Below are positions 43,076 to 51,815 of a stretch of 64,000 nt of DNA, piece by piece. The stretch lies in NCBI RefSeq assembly GCF_041929845.1, contig NZ_JBHEEH010000006.1:1-64000 (forward strand), read 5' to 3'. This DNA comes from Paenochrobactrum pullorum. Its GTDB lineage: Bacteria; Pseudomonadota; Alphaproteobacteria; Rhizobiales; Rhizobiaceae. The notes below the pieces were generated by a model, which was not told the DNA's origin, searched no databases, and saw only the letters and a list, made by a program, of their open reading frames with translations. The position numbers and the translations under genes are program-made. Each line of letters starts with the position of its first letter. Position 1 is the stretch's first letter.

Positions 43076-43546
43076 TTATTGGGATACCAAAAACGCGTCT
43101 CGCCATTCTGCCGGAAAGCGGCGCGGCTTGCCCTGTTTCGTAATCATCACCGCTTCAACCAAAGCCGCGCATAACAGCCTGCCCTCGCAAGTGATTTTCT
43201 GCTGCATATGAATACGCGCGCCACTAACATCGGCGACTTTGGTTTCAATCAGCAACAGATCATCAATTTTTGCCGGAGATTTAAAGTCAATCTCCATCCG
43301 TCGCACAACCCAGACCAGTTCTTCACCCAACGAACCTGCCGCAAGCTCGGTGTGATGCACACCTTTCAAACGCAAGAAGTCGGTACGCCCCCGCTCGAAA
43401 AATTCCAGATAACGACCATGATAAACCACGCCGGAAAAATCTGTATCGGCATAATAAACCCGTGCCAACAGACGATGCCCGTTTGCATGCAATTCACCGG
43501 CAATCGCCTCACTGATTGTTTCACTGGCTGATTTTGTCTCGGTCAT
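43076..43546 (-). CDS. ybgC: acyl-CoA thioesterase YbgC
   Basis: Hot-dog-fold thioesterase of 156 residues, encoded upstream of tolQ in most proteobacteria. The catalytic motif YYADTDFSGVVYHGRYLEFFERGR near 31-54 contains the active-site Asp and the Tyr/His of the 4HBT family. C-terminal WVVRRMEIDFKSPAKIDDLL follows. It acts on acyl-CoA or acyl-ACP and is linked to phospholipid metabolism. It starts 2 bases after ruvB, so it belongs to the ruvCAB transcript. Confidence 0.93.
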   Translation of the reverse strand: MTETKSASETISEAIAGELHANGHRLLARVYYADTDFSGVVYHGRYLEFFERGRTDFLRLKGVHHTELAAGSLGEELVWVVRRMEIDFKSPAKIDDLLLIETKVADVSGARIHMQQKITCEGRLLCAALVEAVMITKQGKPRRFPAEWRDAFLVSQ

Positions 43547-43548
43547 GC

Positions 43549-44586
43549 TTAGTCTTCCTGGAATAGTCCGAATTGCGACTGCGCCATATCCGTTGGTGTC
43601 GGCAAGCCCATATGCTCCCAGGCAATATGGGTCAAAACACGACCACGCGGAGTGCGCTGCAAAAAGCCCTGCTGGATCAAATATGGCTCAATAATATCTT
43701 CAATCGCATCACGTGGCTCTGACAAACCCGCCGCAATGGTTTCAATACCGACCGGTCCGCCACCAAAATTGCGCGCGATCATATCAAGATAACGGCGGTC
43801 AAGCTGGTCGAGCCCGCGCTCATCAACTTCCAAGCGCAACAAAGCTTCATCGGCAATTTTATGGTCGATGACATCCACTTTTGCCACCAGCGCAAAGTCA
43901 CGCACACGCCGCAACAAACGACCGGCAATACGCGGTGTGCCGCGTGCGCGGCGTGCAATTTCACGCGCGCCATCATCGGCAATCGGCATTTGCATTAAGC
44001 GCGCACCACGGCGCACAATATATTCCAGCTCTTCCACCGTATAGAAATTAAGCCGCACCGGAATACCGAAACGATCACGCAAAGGCGTGGTCAACAGCCC
44101 TAAACGCGTGGTTGCCGCAACAAGTGTAAACTTGGCGAGATCAATTTTAACCGACCGTGCCGCCGGCCCCTCGCCGATGATCAGATCAAGCTGATAATCT
44201 TCCATTGCCGGATAGAGAATTTCTTCAACCGCAGGGCTCAAGCGATGAATTTCGTCAATAAACAAAACATCACGGTCTTCCAGATTGGTCAAAAGTGCTG
44301 CCAGATCGCCAGCCTTGGCAATCACTGGCCCCGATGTTGAGCGAAAATTCACGCCAAGCTCTTTCGACATGATTTGTGCCAGCGTCGTTTTACCCAATCC
44401 GGGAGGGCCGACAAACAGCACATGGTCAAGTGCTTCGCCACGCACTTTCGCCGCTTCGATAAACACTTTCAAATTGGCACGCGCCGCTGCTTGGCCGACA
44501 AAATCGTCAAGCGATTGCGGGCGCATGGCCACGTCAGTGTCCTCACCACGTTTATCCGGCGAAATCAAACGATCTGTATCATCCAT
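43549..44586 (-). CDS. ruvB: Holliday junction branch migration helicase RuvB
   Basis: AAA+ motor of 345 residues that drives branch migration with RuvA. Walker A GPPGLGKTTLAQIM near 60, Walker B VLFIDEIHRL near 110, sensor 1 VAATTRLG near 155, sensor 2 in GTPRIAGRLLRRVRDFA near 215, and a winged helix (GGGPVGIETIAAGLSEPRDAIED) at the end. It starts 40 bases after ruvA. Confidence 0.97.
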   Translation of the reverse strand: MDDTDRLISPDKRGEDTDVAMRPQSLDDFVGQAAARANLKVFIEAAKVRGEALDHVLFVGPPGLGKTTLAQIMSKELGVNFRSTSGPVIAKAGDLAALLTNLEDRDVLFIDEIHRLSPAVEEILYPAMEDYQLDLIIGEGPAARSVKIDLAKFTLVAATTRLGLLTTPLRDRFGIPVRLNFYTVEELEYIVRRGARLMQMPIADDGAREIARRARGTPRIAGRLLRRVRDFALVAKVDVIDHKIADEALLRLEVDERGLDQLDRRYLDMIARNFGGGPVGIETIAAGLSEPRDAIEDIIEPYLIQQGFLQRTPRGRVLTHIAWEHMGLPTPTDMAQSQFGLFQED

Positions 44587-44626
44587 ACTTAACGCCTTAC
44601 ACGTGAAGTGAAAATCAAATCAACAC

Positions 44627-45244
44627 TCACTGCGACAATTCCTTCAAGCCCAACCGGATCAGTTTGGCCGAATCGGCATCATCACCAACCTGTTTGATGG
44701 CTGCCGCCACAGCATTGGCTGCCTGCTCGCGCGAATAGCCAAGATTGGCAAGGGCAGACACCGCATCCCTCACTGCACTGGATGCAACGCCTTCGCCAAT
44801 TTCTTGTTTCAGTCCCATCGAGCCGGATGCCTCACCTGCAAAAGCCGGCGCTTTATTCTTCAATTCTGTTACCAGACGTTCGGCCACTTTTTTGCCAACC
44901 CCCGGTGCACGGCTCAACATCGCCAGATCACGCAGCGCAATCGCATTGGCAAGTTCAGACGGGGTCAAAGCACCAAGAACCGCAAGCGCCACCTTCGCCC
45001 CCACCCCTTGCACGCTTTGCAACAAGCGAAACCATTCACGCTCCAAGGCAGTGCCAAAACCAAACAAGCGCAAAGCATCTTCACGCACATAGGTTTCAAT
45101 CAGCAAAATGGTTGCTTCACCGGTTGAGGGCAGATTGCCCAATGTGCGCGCCGAGCAAAAAACCACATAGCCGACCCCATGCACATCAATGATGGCGTGA
45201 TCTTCGGCAATTTCATCCACAACGCCCTTAAGCTTGCCAATCAT
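44627..45244 (-). CDS. ruvA: Holliday junction binding protein RuvA
   Basis: Tetrameric junction-binding protein, 205 residues. N-terminal OB domain beginning MIGKLKGVVDEI, tandem helix-hairpin-helix domain (LLQSVQGVGAKVALAVLG; LSRAPGVGKKVAERLVTELK), and a flexible linker to domain III (ALANLGYSREQAANAV) that contacts RuvB. It starts 14 bases after ruvC. Confidence 0.97.
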   Translation of the reverse strand: MIGKLKGVVDEIAEDHAIIDVHGVGYVVFCSARTLGNLPSTGEATILLIETYVREDALRLFGFGTALEREWFRLLQSVQGVGAKVALAVLGALTPSELANAIALRDLAMLSRAPGVGKKVAERLVTELKNKAPAFAGEASGSMGLKQEIGEGVASSAVRDAVSALANLGYSREQAANAVAAAIKQVGDDADSAKLIRLGLKELSQ

Positions 45245-45258
45245 TCAACAATCCTTAA

Positions 45259-45774
45259 TCAAGCGCTTGCGGCTATCCGCAGGCTTCCAATCAGACTTTC
45301 ACGATGATGCGCATGACAAATGGCAATTGCCAAGGCATCCGCTGCATCACTTGTATCAAAACGCGCGCGCGGCATTAAAACTTTGACCATCATGTGAATT
45401 TGCTGTTTTTCGCCGTGACCAACGCCGATCACCGCCTTTTTAACGGCATTGGGCGCATATTCGGCCACAGGCAATCCGGCCTGCGCCGGTGCCAGCAGCG
45501 CAATGCCGCGCGCCTGCCCCAATTTCAAGGTCGCAGTCGCATCTTTATTGACGAATGTATGTTCAACGGCTGCCTCATGCGGGCAATGCTCGTGCAGAAC
45601 TTTGGCCAAGCCTTCATGCAACTGGCACAAGCGCGAGGCCAGATCGAGCTTTGCATCGGATTTAATCGTGCCGGATGCAATAAAATGCAAAGAATTACCC
45701 AGTGACTCGACAATACCCCAACCGGTATTGCGCAAGCCCGGATCAATGCCAATGATGCGAATCGCCTGTTTCAT
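45259..45774 (-). CDS. ruvC: Holliday junction resolvase RuvC
   Basis: Endonuclease of 171 residues that cuts Holliday junctions. The RNase H-like fold has the catalytic acids in IIGIDPGLRNTGWG (Asp near 10), AAVEHTFVNKD (Glu near 70) and DTSDAADALAIAICHAH (Asp residues near 143-146). First gene of ruvC-ruvA-ruvB-ybgC. The rcdA stop lies 94 bases upstream of its start. Confidence 0.97.
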   Translation of the reverse strand: MKQAIRIIGIDPGLRNTGWGIVESLGNSLHFIASGTIKSDAKLDLASRLCQLHEGLAKVLHEHCPHEAAVEHTFVNKDATATLKLGQARGIALLAPAQAGLPVAEYAPNAVKKAVIGVGHGEKQQIHMMVKVLMPRARFDTSDAADALAIAICHAHHRESLIGSLRIAASA

Positions 45775-45868
45775 ATGTTCACTCTAGCTCTATTGCACTC
45801 AGTTAACAGCACAAATGTGAACAAAAGAGAAACAAATTACCGAAGATCGCTCAAACTATCTGAAAATA

Positions 45869-46459
45869 TCAAGAAGCGCCAAAAGCTGTTTTTAATAAAA
45901 CCAGCTGCTGCGACACCGGATTTTGCTGAGCAGGCGGACGGAAAGACAAAAGCTCACCGTAAACTTCCTGATCAATTTTACGCACGCGTTCCTGCAAGCG
46001 CAATGAATGCTCGATCAGATCGACAAAACGATCCGGCATTTCGCTCCAGCCCGCAATGCTTTGTTCTGCGGAAGGTGTGTTGAGGCGCAACTTGTTTTTT
46101 TCAGCGGTCACTTGAGCGCGCGACATTTCACCATTGCGCGCAGCACGCTGCAATAAAAGCCAGGAAGCGATCTGCATCAACCGGCTGGTCAGTCGCATGG
46201 ATTCGGAGGCGTAAAGTGCAGCCGCTTCATTGGAAAGACCGCGTGATTCTTCACGACCATCTCCGTCCAGATAGCTTGCCGCCTCTTCCACCAAATCCAT
46301 ACCTTCACGGTAAAACGGCAGAAAAGAATCCGAATAGACTTTGCGATCCGCCAAACGGATTGTATTGCCCGGCAACGATTGATGCAATGATTGCTGCTCT
46401 GTGATCACTTTTCCACCATCCCGCGACCTGCTCGCATCAAAAAATGCGCCCAAGCCCAT
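45869..46459 (-). CDS. rcdA: RcdA-like protein (DUF1465), adaptor for CtrA degradation
   Basis: All-helical protein of about 196 residues of the DUF1465 family, whose Caulobacter member RcdA helps ClpXP degrade the cell-cycle regulator CtrA. Signatures are NTIRLADRKVYSDSFLPFYREG, LVEEAASYLDGDGREE and SMRLTSRLMQIASWLLLQRA. The start is uncertain: the open frame reaches 46609, but its first 50 residues are Cys/Trp-rich and unlike the family. ATG at 46459 or GTG at 46408 are more likely. A TTAA-N7-TTAA element lies about 170 bases upstream of 46459. Confidence 0.85.
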   Translation of the reverse strand: MGLGAFFDASRSRDGGKVITEQQSLHQSLPGNTIRLADRKVYSDSFLPFYREGMDLVEEAASYLDGDGREESRGLSNEAAALYASESMRLTSRLMQIASWLLLQRAARNGEMSRAQVTAEKNKLRLNTPSAEQSIAGWSEMPDRFVDLIEHSLRLQERVRKIDQEVYGELLSFRPPAQQNPVSQQLVLLKTAFGAS

Positions 46460-46627
46460 ATTTATGAGTGCCCACCAATGTCGACTCAGCATAACCAAAC
46501 CGTCTGACGGACACGAAAACCAATGTCTGAGCTGCTGTTCGATCATGTTGCGGATGCGGATGAAACCGCTGCAACACGAAACTCCACCACAAACTGCACA
46601 CTCATACACGGTCGCGCAACAATATGT

Positions 46628-46642
46628 TTAATTTTGGGTTAA
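46628..46642. promoter_or_regulatory. CtrA-like half-site pair upstream of rcdA
   Basis: TTAA (46628-46631), 7 bases, TTAA (46639-46642). It matches the CtrA spacing but lacks the final C. A second such pair at 46846-46860 lies in the opgC 3' region, so the motif alone is weak evidence. Confidence 0.3.
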
Positions 46643-46725
46643 TAACCACAGGGAGAGAAATTTTGACGAAAAAAGTAACCAATCGTTAAAAAACGATTCT
46701 ATTTCGCTAATGCTATGAAAAACAT

Positions 46726-46756
46726 AAAAAAAGAGCCGCATAAGCGGCCCTTGAAG
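46726..46756 (-). terminator. terminator of opgC
   Basis: On the minus strand GGGCCGC, TTAT, GCGGCTC is followed by seven T, about 150 bases after the opgC stop. Confidence 0.7.
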
Positions 46757-46904
46757 TTTTAACAGGGAGGCGTCAGACAAAGTGGTAAAACCACTTCAGT
46801 CAAAATCCGGCCAAACCGGATATCAGTGATTAAACCGCGTTAAGATTAACGGAGGGTTAATTTATTCGTTCATTTTAGCGATTAGTAACATCTGAAAAAC
46901 ATTA

Positions 46905-48098
46905 TCATACCGTTCCGAAGGCAGGCTTTGGGTTTGGCTCTGCATTTAGCTCCGGCTTCACCTTGACAGGCTGCGGCATCGCGGATGCAGCATTGGTTTT
47001 GGCCTTATGCTTCAGTGAAGAGAGCCATTCCAGATAATAGGCAAAAGCAAATTGCGCCACGATACCAGCAGCAATCAGCAGGGTGTCATCCCAAAAACCA
47101 CCCGGATTAACCAGCTTCATCACCTGCGCCACCATTGCCAGCAAAGTTCCGGCGATAAAGATCGGCAGCGAATGGCGGCCCATAATTGCCAGCGGATGAT
47201 CATGGGCAGTACGTGCCAGATTGGCGAGCGCCGGAATCGCCGCAAGCAAATAGACGATGGAAAGAATATGCAACAAACGCGGCAATGAAAGGAAAGTCTT
47301 GTCGAAACCGGTGAGTACAGCCGGCAGGCCGTAAGATACATCCACGCCCCATAAAGGCCAGCGCACCCAAACCAGCGCCAAAACCAGATAGGCTGCGGCC
47401 AACACGATCATCCAGCCGCGCAGCGGAATTTCACCGCCATTACGCACATGGATGGTTCCGGCAATACCGATTGAAAACAGAAACTGCCATGAAAACGGAT
47501 TAAGAAACCAAACACCATCATTAGGAAAGTTTGGCGGCGCGATATGATAAACACCGGCAGCCAACCAAACAGCACCCGACACAGCCAGCAAAAGCGGCAG
47601 ACTGATACGCGCCAGAATTAATAAAACAGGCGTCATCAGCAACAATACCCCATACATCGACAGAATATTATTATAGCCAAGCTGGTGACCGAGAATAACC
47701 AGACCTGTCATTGCTTCTGCCGGTTTTTCCATCAACGGGCCGATATTGATCTGATTTAAAAATTCAGGGCGCGAGAAAAGGATGGCGGCACCGGCAAAAA
47801 TCGCAATTGTCACCATAGTGGTCATCATATGCGAAACATAAAGCACACCCGCACGACGCCACATTTTGATACTTAACAGCAAACGATTACCGGAGATGAA
47901 TTTATTGCCATATGCAAGGGCTACGGCCATACCGGAAATCAGCACAAAGGCTTCGGTCGCGTCGGAAAAACCGAGATTCTTATGCGTAAAATTTTCATAA
48001 ACTGTGCCGGGCACATGATTGATGAAAATAGTCAGCAATGCCAACGCTCTGAAGACATCAATACGACTGTCCCGTTTTCCGGTAATAGTATTAGTCAT
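46905..48098 (-). CDS. opgC: OpgC-like succinyltransferase, glucan modification
   Basis: Polytopic membrane protein of 397 residues with about ten helices. Typical start RIDVFRALALLTIFINHVPGT containing the catalytic-type His, followed by SDATEAFVLISGMAVALAYG. This is the OpgC family, which succinylates osmoregulated periplasmic glucans in the periplasm; Brucella and Rhizobium use related proteins on cyclic beta-glucan. A hydrophilic Pro/Lys/Asn-rich C-terminal tail is cytoplasmic. It is monocistronic; the glucan synthase is not in the window. Confidence 0.88.
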   Translation of the reverse strand: MTNTITGKRDSRIDVFRALALLTIFINHVPGTVYENFTHKNLGFSDATEAFVLISGMAVALAYGNKFISGNRLLLSIKMWRRAGVLYVSHMMTTMVTIAIFAGAAILFSRPEFLNQINIGPLMEKPAEAMTGLVILGHQLGYNNILSMYGVLLLMTPVLLILARISLPLLLAVSGAVWLAAGVYHIAPPNFPNDGVWFLNPFSWQFLFSIGIAGTIHVRNGGEIPLRGWMIVLAAAYLVLALVWVRWPLWGVDVSYGLPAVLTGFDKTFLSLPRLLHILSIVYLLAAIPALANLARTAHDHPLAIMGRHSLPIFIAGTLLAMVAQVMKLVNPGGFWDDTLLIAAGIVAQFAFAYYLEWLSSLKHKAKTNAASAMPQPVKVKPELNAEPNPKPAFGTV

Positions 48099-48437
48099 AT
48101 TATCCCTACCCCATCAATTCAAATTGTCATCGTCAGACCGGTGAAACCCACCGTACTTTTTCCACCCGCATCAAAAATCAGAAAGCGTGACGACAATCCG
48201 AATATTAATTTCACCTGAAAAAAGCCGTACTGCTTTGCACAACATTGATTATTCAGGTATCGCAGACATATCAGTGACTTTAATATAGCGCAGGATTGGG
48301 GCAGTTTAGGGTTTATGAAAATCAACTTTCCTTCCACATTATAACAAAGTGACAACAGACATGATCGGGGCTGTTCAATAGGATTGACTTGCTCTATGCC
48401 CGAATTCGATCAAAATTTAAGGATTTAAGCTGGTTCC
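48099..48437. other. 339-base divergent intergenic region
   Basis: Lies between the divergent opgC and ThiE-like genes and should hold both promoters. No recognisable operator, hairpin or small gene was found. Confidence 0.4.
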
Positions 48438-49109
48438 ATGAGTAAAAATAACGCCCCTACCCACCTTATTGAGAACCGCTGTCGTGTTGTTCTGGTGACA
48501 CCACCATTGAACGACGCTGCCAAACTAACCGCACAGCTGGAACAGGCTTTGTCAGGCGGCGATGTTGCCAGTGTTATTCTCGATACCACCAATGCGGATG
48601 AAACACAGTTTCAGGCTTTTGCTGAAAAAACTGTGCCGCTTATTCAAACAGCAGGTGCGGCAGCACTTATTCTCAATGACACCCGTATTGCGGGGCGCGT
48701 GGGTGCCGATGGTCTTCATATTGAAGGCAATAAGGAAACCGTTGCCGAAGCCATTGAGCGCTACACACCAAAGCTCATTGTCGGTACCGGCAATTTACGT
48801 GATCGCCATTCTTGTTTGGCCATTGGCGAATTGCAGCCTGACTTTGTCTTCTTTGGTAAGATCGGCGCCGACAACAAACCGGATGCCCATCCCCGCAATC
48901 TGAGCCTTGGCGAATGGTGGGCGCAAATGGTTGAGATTCCAGCCATTGTGCAGGCAGGCAGCGATTTGCAGAGCATTATTCCCGCCGCAGAAACAGGTGC
49001 TGAATTTGTAGCTCTTGGCGCTTGCGTGTTTCAGGCAGACAATCCGGCAGAAGCCGTGGCAGAAGCCAACCGCCTGCTGGATGAACACGCTCCTCAATTT
49101 GAGAGCTGA
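48438..49109 (+). CDS. thiamine-phosphate-synthase-like protein, degenerate
   Basis: TIM-barrel protein of 223 residues of the ThiE/TenI family. The barrel strands are clear (VVLVTPPL; ALILNDTRIAGRVGADGLHIEG; PDFVFFGKIG; IPAIVQAG; GAEFVALGACVF). The ThiE diphosphate and pyrimidine motif HLGQ-x-D is replaced by HIEGNKE, and the phosphate loop is altered, so true thiamine phosphate synthesis is doubtful. It may be the ThiE2/TenI-like paralogue that rhizobial annotations often call thiamine phosphate synthase. No other thi gene is adjacent. A Sel1 protein gene begins 4 bases after its stop. Confidence 0.75.
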   Translation: MSKNNAPTHLIENRCRVVLVTPPLNDAAKLTAQLEQALSGGDVASVILDTTNADETQFQAFAEKTVPLIQTAGAAALILNDTRIAGRVGADGLHIEGNKETVAEAIERYTPKLIVGTGNLRDRHSCLAIGELQPDFVFFGKIGADNKPDAHPRNLSLGEWWAQMVEIPAIVQAGSDLQSIIPAAETGAEFVALGACVFQADNPAEAVAEANRLLDEHAPQFES

Positions 49110-49113
49110 TTAC

Positions 49114-50142
49114 ATGAAGATATTCGGGTCATTTCTTTTAAGCTTCATCAGTGTCGCGGCAATGGCGGCTGTGCCGTCCCTTGCCGCAGTTGAACCATCA
49201 ATGCCTGCAAAAACAGCAAAAGCGGACGGAAAAACCCACCGCCCAAATATGCTGCCGCAACCGGCAACCACCGATGAACTGATTGAGATTGATCCGAGCC
49301 GCTTTGGTGCGCGTCCTGCTGATCCGGCTTTTGGTGCTTATCAACGCGGGCTTTACCTTACTGCTTTAAGCCTTGCCAAACCCCGTGCAGAAGCCGGTGA
49401 TGCTGCGGCACAAACACTCCTTGGCGAAATTTATGCCCGCGGGCTGGGCGTACCGGTTGACCCGAAACTGGCAGCCCAATGGTATGGCAAAGCCGCTGCA
49501 CAAGATAATGTGCATGCACAATTTCAATATGCAGTGCTGCTGCTTGATGGCAAACATGTGAAAGCTGACCGTACACAGGCTGAAGCATTGATGAAAAAGG
49601 CAGCAATTGCCGGTAATGCCATGGCGCAATTTAATTATGCGCAAATTCTGATGCAGAATAACCCCGGTGAGAAGGGCATTGAAGCTGCCTATCCGTGGTT
49701 CCAAAAAGCCGCACAAAACAATCTGTCGGATGCCGAATATGCTGTTAGCCAGATTTTAGCGAATGGCACCGCTGCTATCAAACAGAATGAAGCAGAAGCG
49801 CGCGTTTATTTGTTGCGTGCGGCACAAAAAAACTACGACACGGCCCAGCTTGATCTGGCCACATGGTTGGTGGAAGGACGTGGCGGCGAGCGCGATTTTG
49901 ATGCAGGCTTCAAATGGATGCTGCAGGCGGCACGCAACGGCAATGTCGCGGCCCAAGCGCGCCTTGCCCGCCTTTATCGTGATGGTCTGGGAACCGATGG
50001 CAATACGGTGATGGCAGCGGCTTGGTATTTTGTTGCCCGCCGCTCAGGCCTCACAGCCTTTGATCTTGATTCCATGCTGGATGGCTTGGAAGATGAACAG
50101 ATTGAACGCGCCCGAACGCTAAGCCAGGGCCTGCGCCAGTAA
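49114..50142 (+). CDS. secreted Sel1-repeat protein
   Basis: Protein of 342 residues. The signal peptide (about 1-24) ends in PSLAA. A linker follows, and then about six Sel1-like repeats (about 90-320) with the classic pattern AAQTLLGEIYARGLGVPVDPKLAAQWY, AQFQYAVLLLDGK, AQFNYAQILMQ and AQARLARLYRDGLGTD. Such proteins scaffold interactions in the periplasm, including exopolysaccharide and cell-envelope control in rhizobia. ATG at 49114; an upstream start would run into the ThiE gene. Translationally close to the ThiE-like gene (4 bases), so an operon. Confidence 0.87.
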   Translation: MKIFGSFLLSFISVAAMAAVPSLAAVEPSMPAKTAKADGKTHRPNMLPQPATTDELIEIDPSRFGARPADPAFGAYQRGLYLTALSLAKPRAEAGDAAAQTLLGEIYARGLGVPVDPKLAAQWYGKAAAQDNVHAQFQYAVLLLDGKHVKADRTQAEALMKKAAIAGNAMAQFNYAQILMQNNPGEKGIEAAYPWFQKAAQNNLSDAEYAVSQILANGTAAIKQNEAEARVYLLRAAQKNYDTAQLDLATWLVEGRGGERDFDAGFKWMLQAARNGNVAAQARLARLYRDGLGTDGNTVMAAAWYFVARRSGLTAFDLDSMLDGLEDEQIERARTLSQGLRQ

Positions 50143-50329
50143 GCATAAGCCTCTGTGCTGCGTGATTTAAACCCAGCCTTCCAGCACACGAAAAGCGGGG
50201 CAAATTGGCTAAAACATGCTTTAAGCTTGCCAAAATCCGCTTTTTGTGGTCTTGGAAAGTCGATTATTGCGGTATTGGCCTATCCTAGCAATCCGCACTT
50301 CCCTTTCACGCTATTTCCGGATCAATTTT

Positions 50330-50890
50330 ATGAAGATCAATGGTAATGAAATCCGCCCAGGCAATGTTATTGAACATGCCGGCGGTCTTTGGGTAGCAGT
50401 TAAAACCAATGCGGTTAAGCCTGGTAAAGGCGGCGCGTATAATCAGGTTGAACTGAAGAACCTCATCAACGGCACCAAGCTGAACGAACGTTTCCGCGCG
50501 GCTGAAACTGTTGAACGCGTCCGTCTTGAACAAAAGGACTTCTCCTTCTTGTACGAGCAAGGCGAAGCGCTGATTTTCATGGACACCGAATCCTATGAAC
50601 AGCTCGAACTGCTTAAAGATTTCGTTGGCGACCGCGCTGCATTTTTGCAGGATGGCATGATGGTCACCGTTGAATTGCACGAAGAGCGTCCGATCGGTAT
50701 CCGCCTTCCGGATCAGGTCACTCTGGCCATTACCGAAGCTGATCCTGTTGTTAAAGGTCAGACTGCGGCTTCTTCCTACAAGCCTGCAATTCTTGAAAAC
50801 GGCATCCGTATTCTCGTTCCTCCCTTTATTGAATCAGGTGAACGCGTTATCGTCGATACCAACGAATTAACCTATATCAGCCGCGCATAA
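50330..50890 (+). CDS. efp: elongation factor P
   Basis: Three-domain, tRNA-shaped factor of 186 residues that relieves ribosome stalling at polyproline. N-terminal KOW-like domain with KPGKGGAY (Lys near 35 is the site modified in many bacteria). The middle and C-terminal OB domains carry FLQDGMMVTVELHEERPIGI and the EF-P signature PASY-like sequence as TAASSYKPAILENGIRILVPPFI. The many Pro-rich proteins here (TonB, TolA, ExbB) would depend on it. Start ATG 50330 gives the standard length; the ribosome site is weak. Confidence 0.96.
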   Translation: MKINGNEIRPGNVIEHAGGLWVAVKTNAVKPGKGGAYNQVELKNLINGTKLNERFRAAETVERVRLEQKDFSFLYEQGEALIFMDTESYEQLELLKDFVGDRAAFLQDGMMVTVELHEERPIGIRLPDQVTLAITEADPVVKGQTAASSYKPAILENGIRILVPPFIESGERVIVDTNELTYISRA

Positions 50891-50941
50891 TCAGCGAGCC
50901 AGCTGACTTAAGTCAGCCACGCTGATCGCAAAACTGATCAG
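50891..50941 (+). promoter_or_regulatory. nested palindromes between efp and suhB
   Basis: TCAGCG (50891) pairs with CGCTGA (50920), enclosing the 16-base perfect palindrome GCTGACTTAAGTCAGC (50902-50917). Next to it CTGATC, 8 bases, GATCAG forms an alternative hairpin. No T-run. It may be a leader structure of suhB. Confidence 0.4.
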
Positions 50942-50966
50942 AACAGAAAATTAGGACGGATTAGGC

Positions 50967-51758
50967 ATGGCGCGTTCAGCCGTACTCAATGTTATGGTTC
51001 AGGCCGCGATGAAGGCCGGACGCTCACTCGCCCGTGACTTCGGTGAGGTACAGAACCTTCAGGTCTCGCTTAAAGGCCCTGGCGACTATGTCAGTCAGGC
51101 AGACCGCAAGGCAGAACAGATCATCTTCACCGAGCTGAAAAAAGCGCGGCCGGATTACAGCTTCCTGATGGAAGAAACCGGCGCAGTTGAAGGCAGTGAC
51201 GCCCAGCATCGCTGGATCATTGACCCGCTTGACGGTACCACCAATTTCCTGCACGGGATTCCGATGTTTGCCGTCTCGATTGCTCTTGAACGTCAGGGGC
51301 AGATCGTTGCCGGCGTGATTTACAATCCGGCAATGGACGAATTATACACCGCAGAACGTGGCGGCGGGGTTTTCCTCAACGACCGTCGTTTGCGTGTCGC
51401 AGCGCGTGGTAAAATGGTTGATGCCGTGATCGGCACCGGCATTCCGCATATCGGCCGCGGCCATCATGGCCACTATCTGGTGGAACTGCGCAATATCATG
51501 GCGGATTCCGCCGGTATCCGCCGTATGGGCGCGGCAGCGCTTGATCTGGCTTATGTTGCCGCCGGTCGTCTTGATGGTTTCTGGGAAGATGATTTGCAGC
51601 CTTGGGATATGGCCGCAGGTATTCTCATGATCCGTGAAGCCGGTGGTTTTGTCTCCGACAAAAACGGCGGACAAGATATGTTTGCCACCAAAGGCATTGT
51701 TGCAGGTAATGAAGCCATTCATAAAGCACTGATGGCCACATTGAAAAAACCAATCTGA
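50967..51758 (+). CDS. suhB: inositol monophosphatase family protein SuhB
   Basis: Mg-dependent phosphatase of 263 residues. Metal site motifs are the Glu pair in FLMEETGAVEGS, DPLDGTTNFLHG near 83-94, and the C-terminal DDLQPWDMAAGILMIREAGG near 210. In proteobacteria SuhB also joins the rRNA antitermination complex; which role dominates here cannot be told. 76 bases after efp. A terminator follows. Confidence 0.94.
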   Translation: MARSAVLNVMVQAAMKAGRSLARDFGEVQNLQVSLKGPGDYVSQADRKAEQIIFTELKKARPDYSFLMEETGAVEGSDAQHRWIIDPLDGTTNFLHGIPMFAVSIALERQGQIVAGVIYNPAMDELYTAERGGGVFLNDRRLRVAARGKMVDAVIGTGIPHIGRGHHGHYLVELRNIMADSAGIRRMGAAALDLAYVAAGRLDGFWEDDLQPWDMAAGILMIREAGGFVSDKNGGQDMFATKGIVAGNEAIHKALMATLKKPI

Positions 51759-51779
51759 TTTCAACGTCAGTTTGTCGTT

Positions 51780-51815
51780 TAAAAATGCCGGCTTCGTGAG
51801 AGGCCGGCATTTTTA
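51780..51815 (+). terminator. terminator of suhB
   Basis: AAAATGCCGGC / GCCGGCATTTT stem, about 22 bases after the stop. Confidence 0.85.

Larger units (their letters stand above)
46460..46904. other. intergenic region with a string of inverted repeats
   Basis: No convincing gene. Five short perfect inverted repeats follow one another: AATCGTT/AACGATT (46681-46698), GCCGC/GCGGC (46735-46748), AAGTGGT/ACCACTT (46780-46796), ATCCGG/CCGGAT (46805-46821) and CGTTAA/TTAACG (46838-46851). The second has a T-run on the minus strand and looks like the opgC terminator. The others have no T-run. Confidence 0.6.

Noticed and set aside
46846..46860. Second TTAA-N7-TTAA CtrA site
   Set aside because: It lies 45 bases after the opgC stop within the inverted-repeat cluster, not at a promoter.
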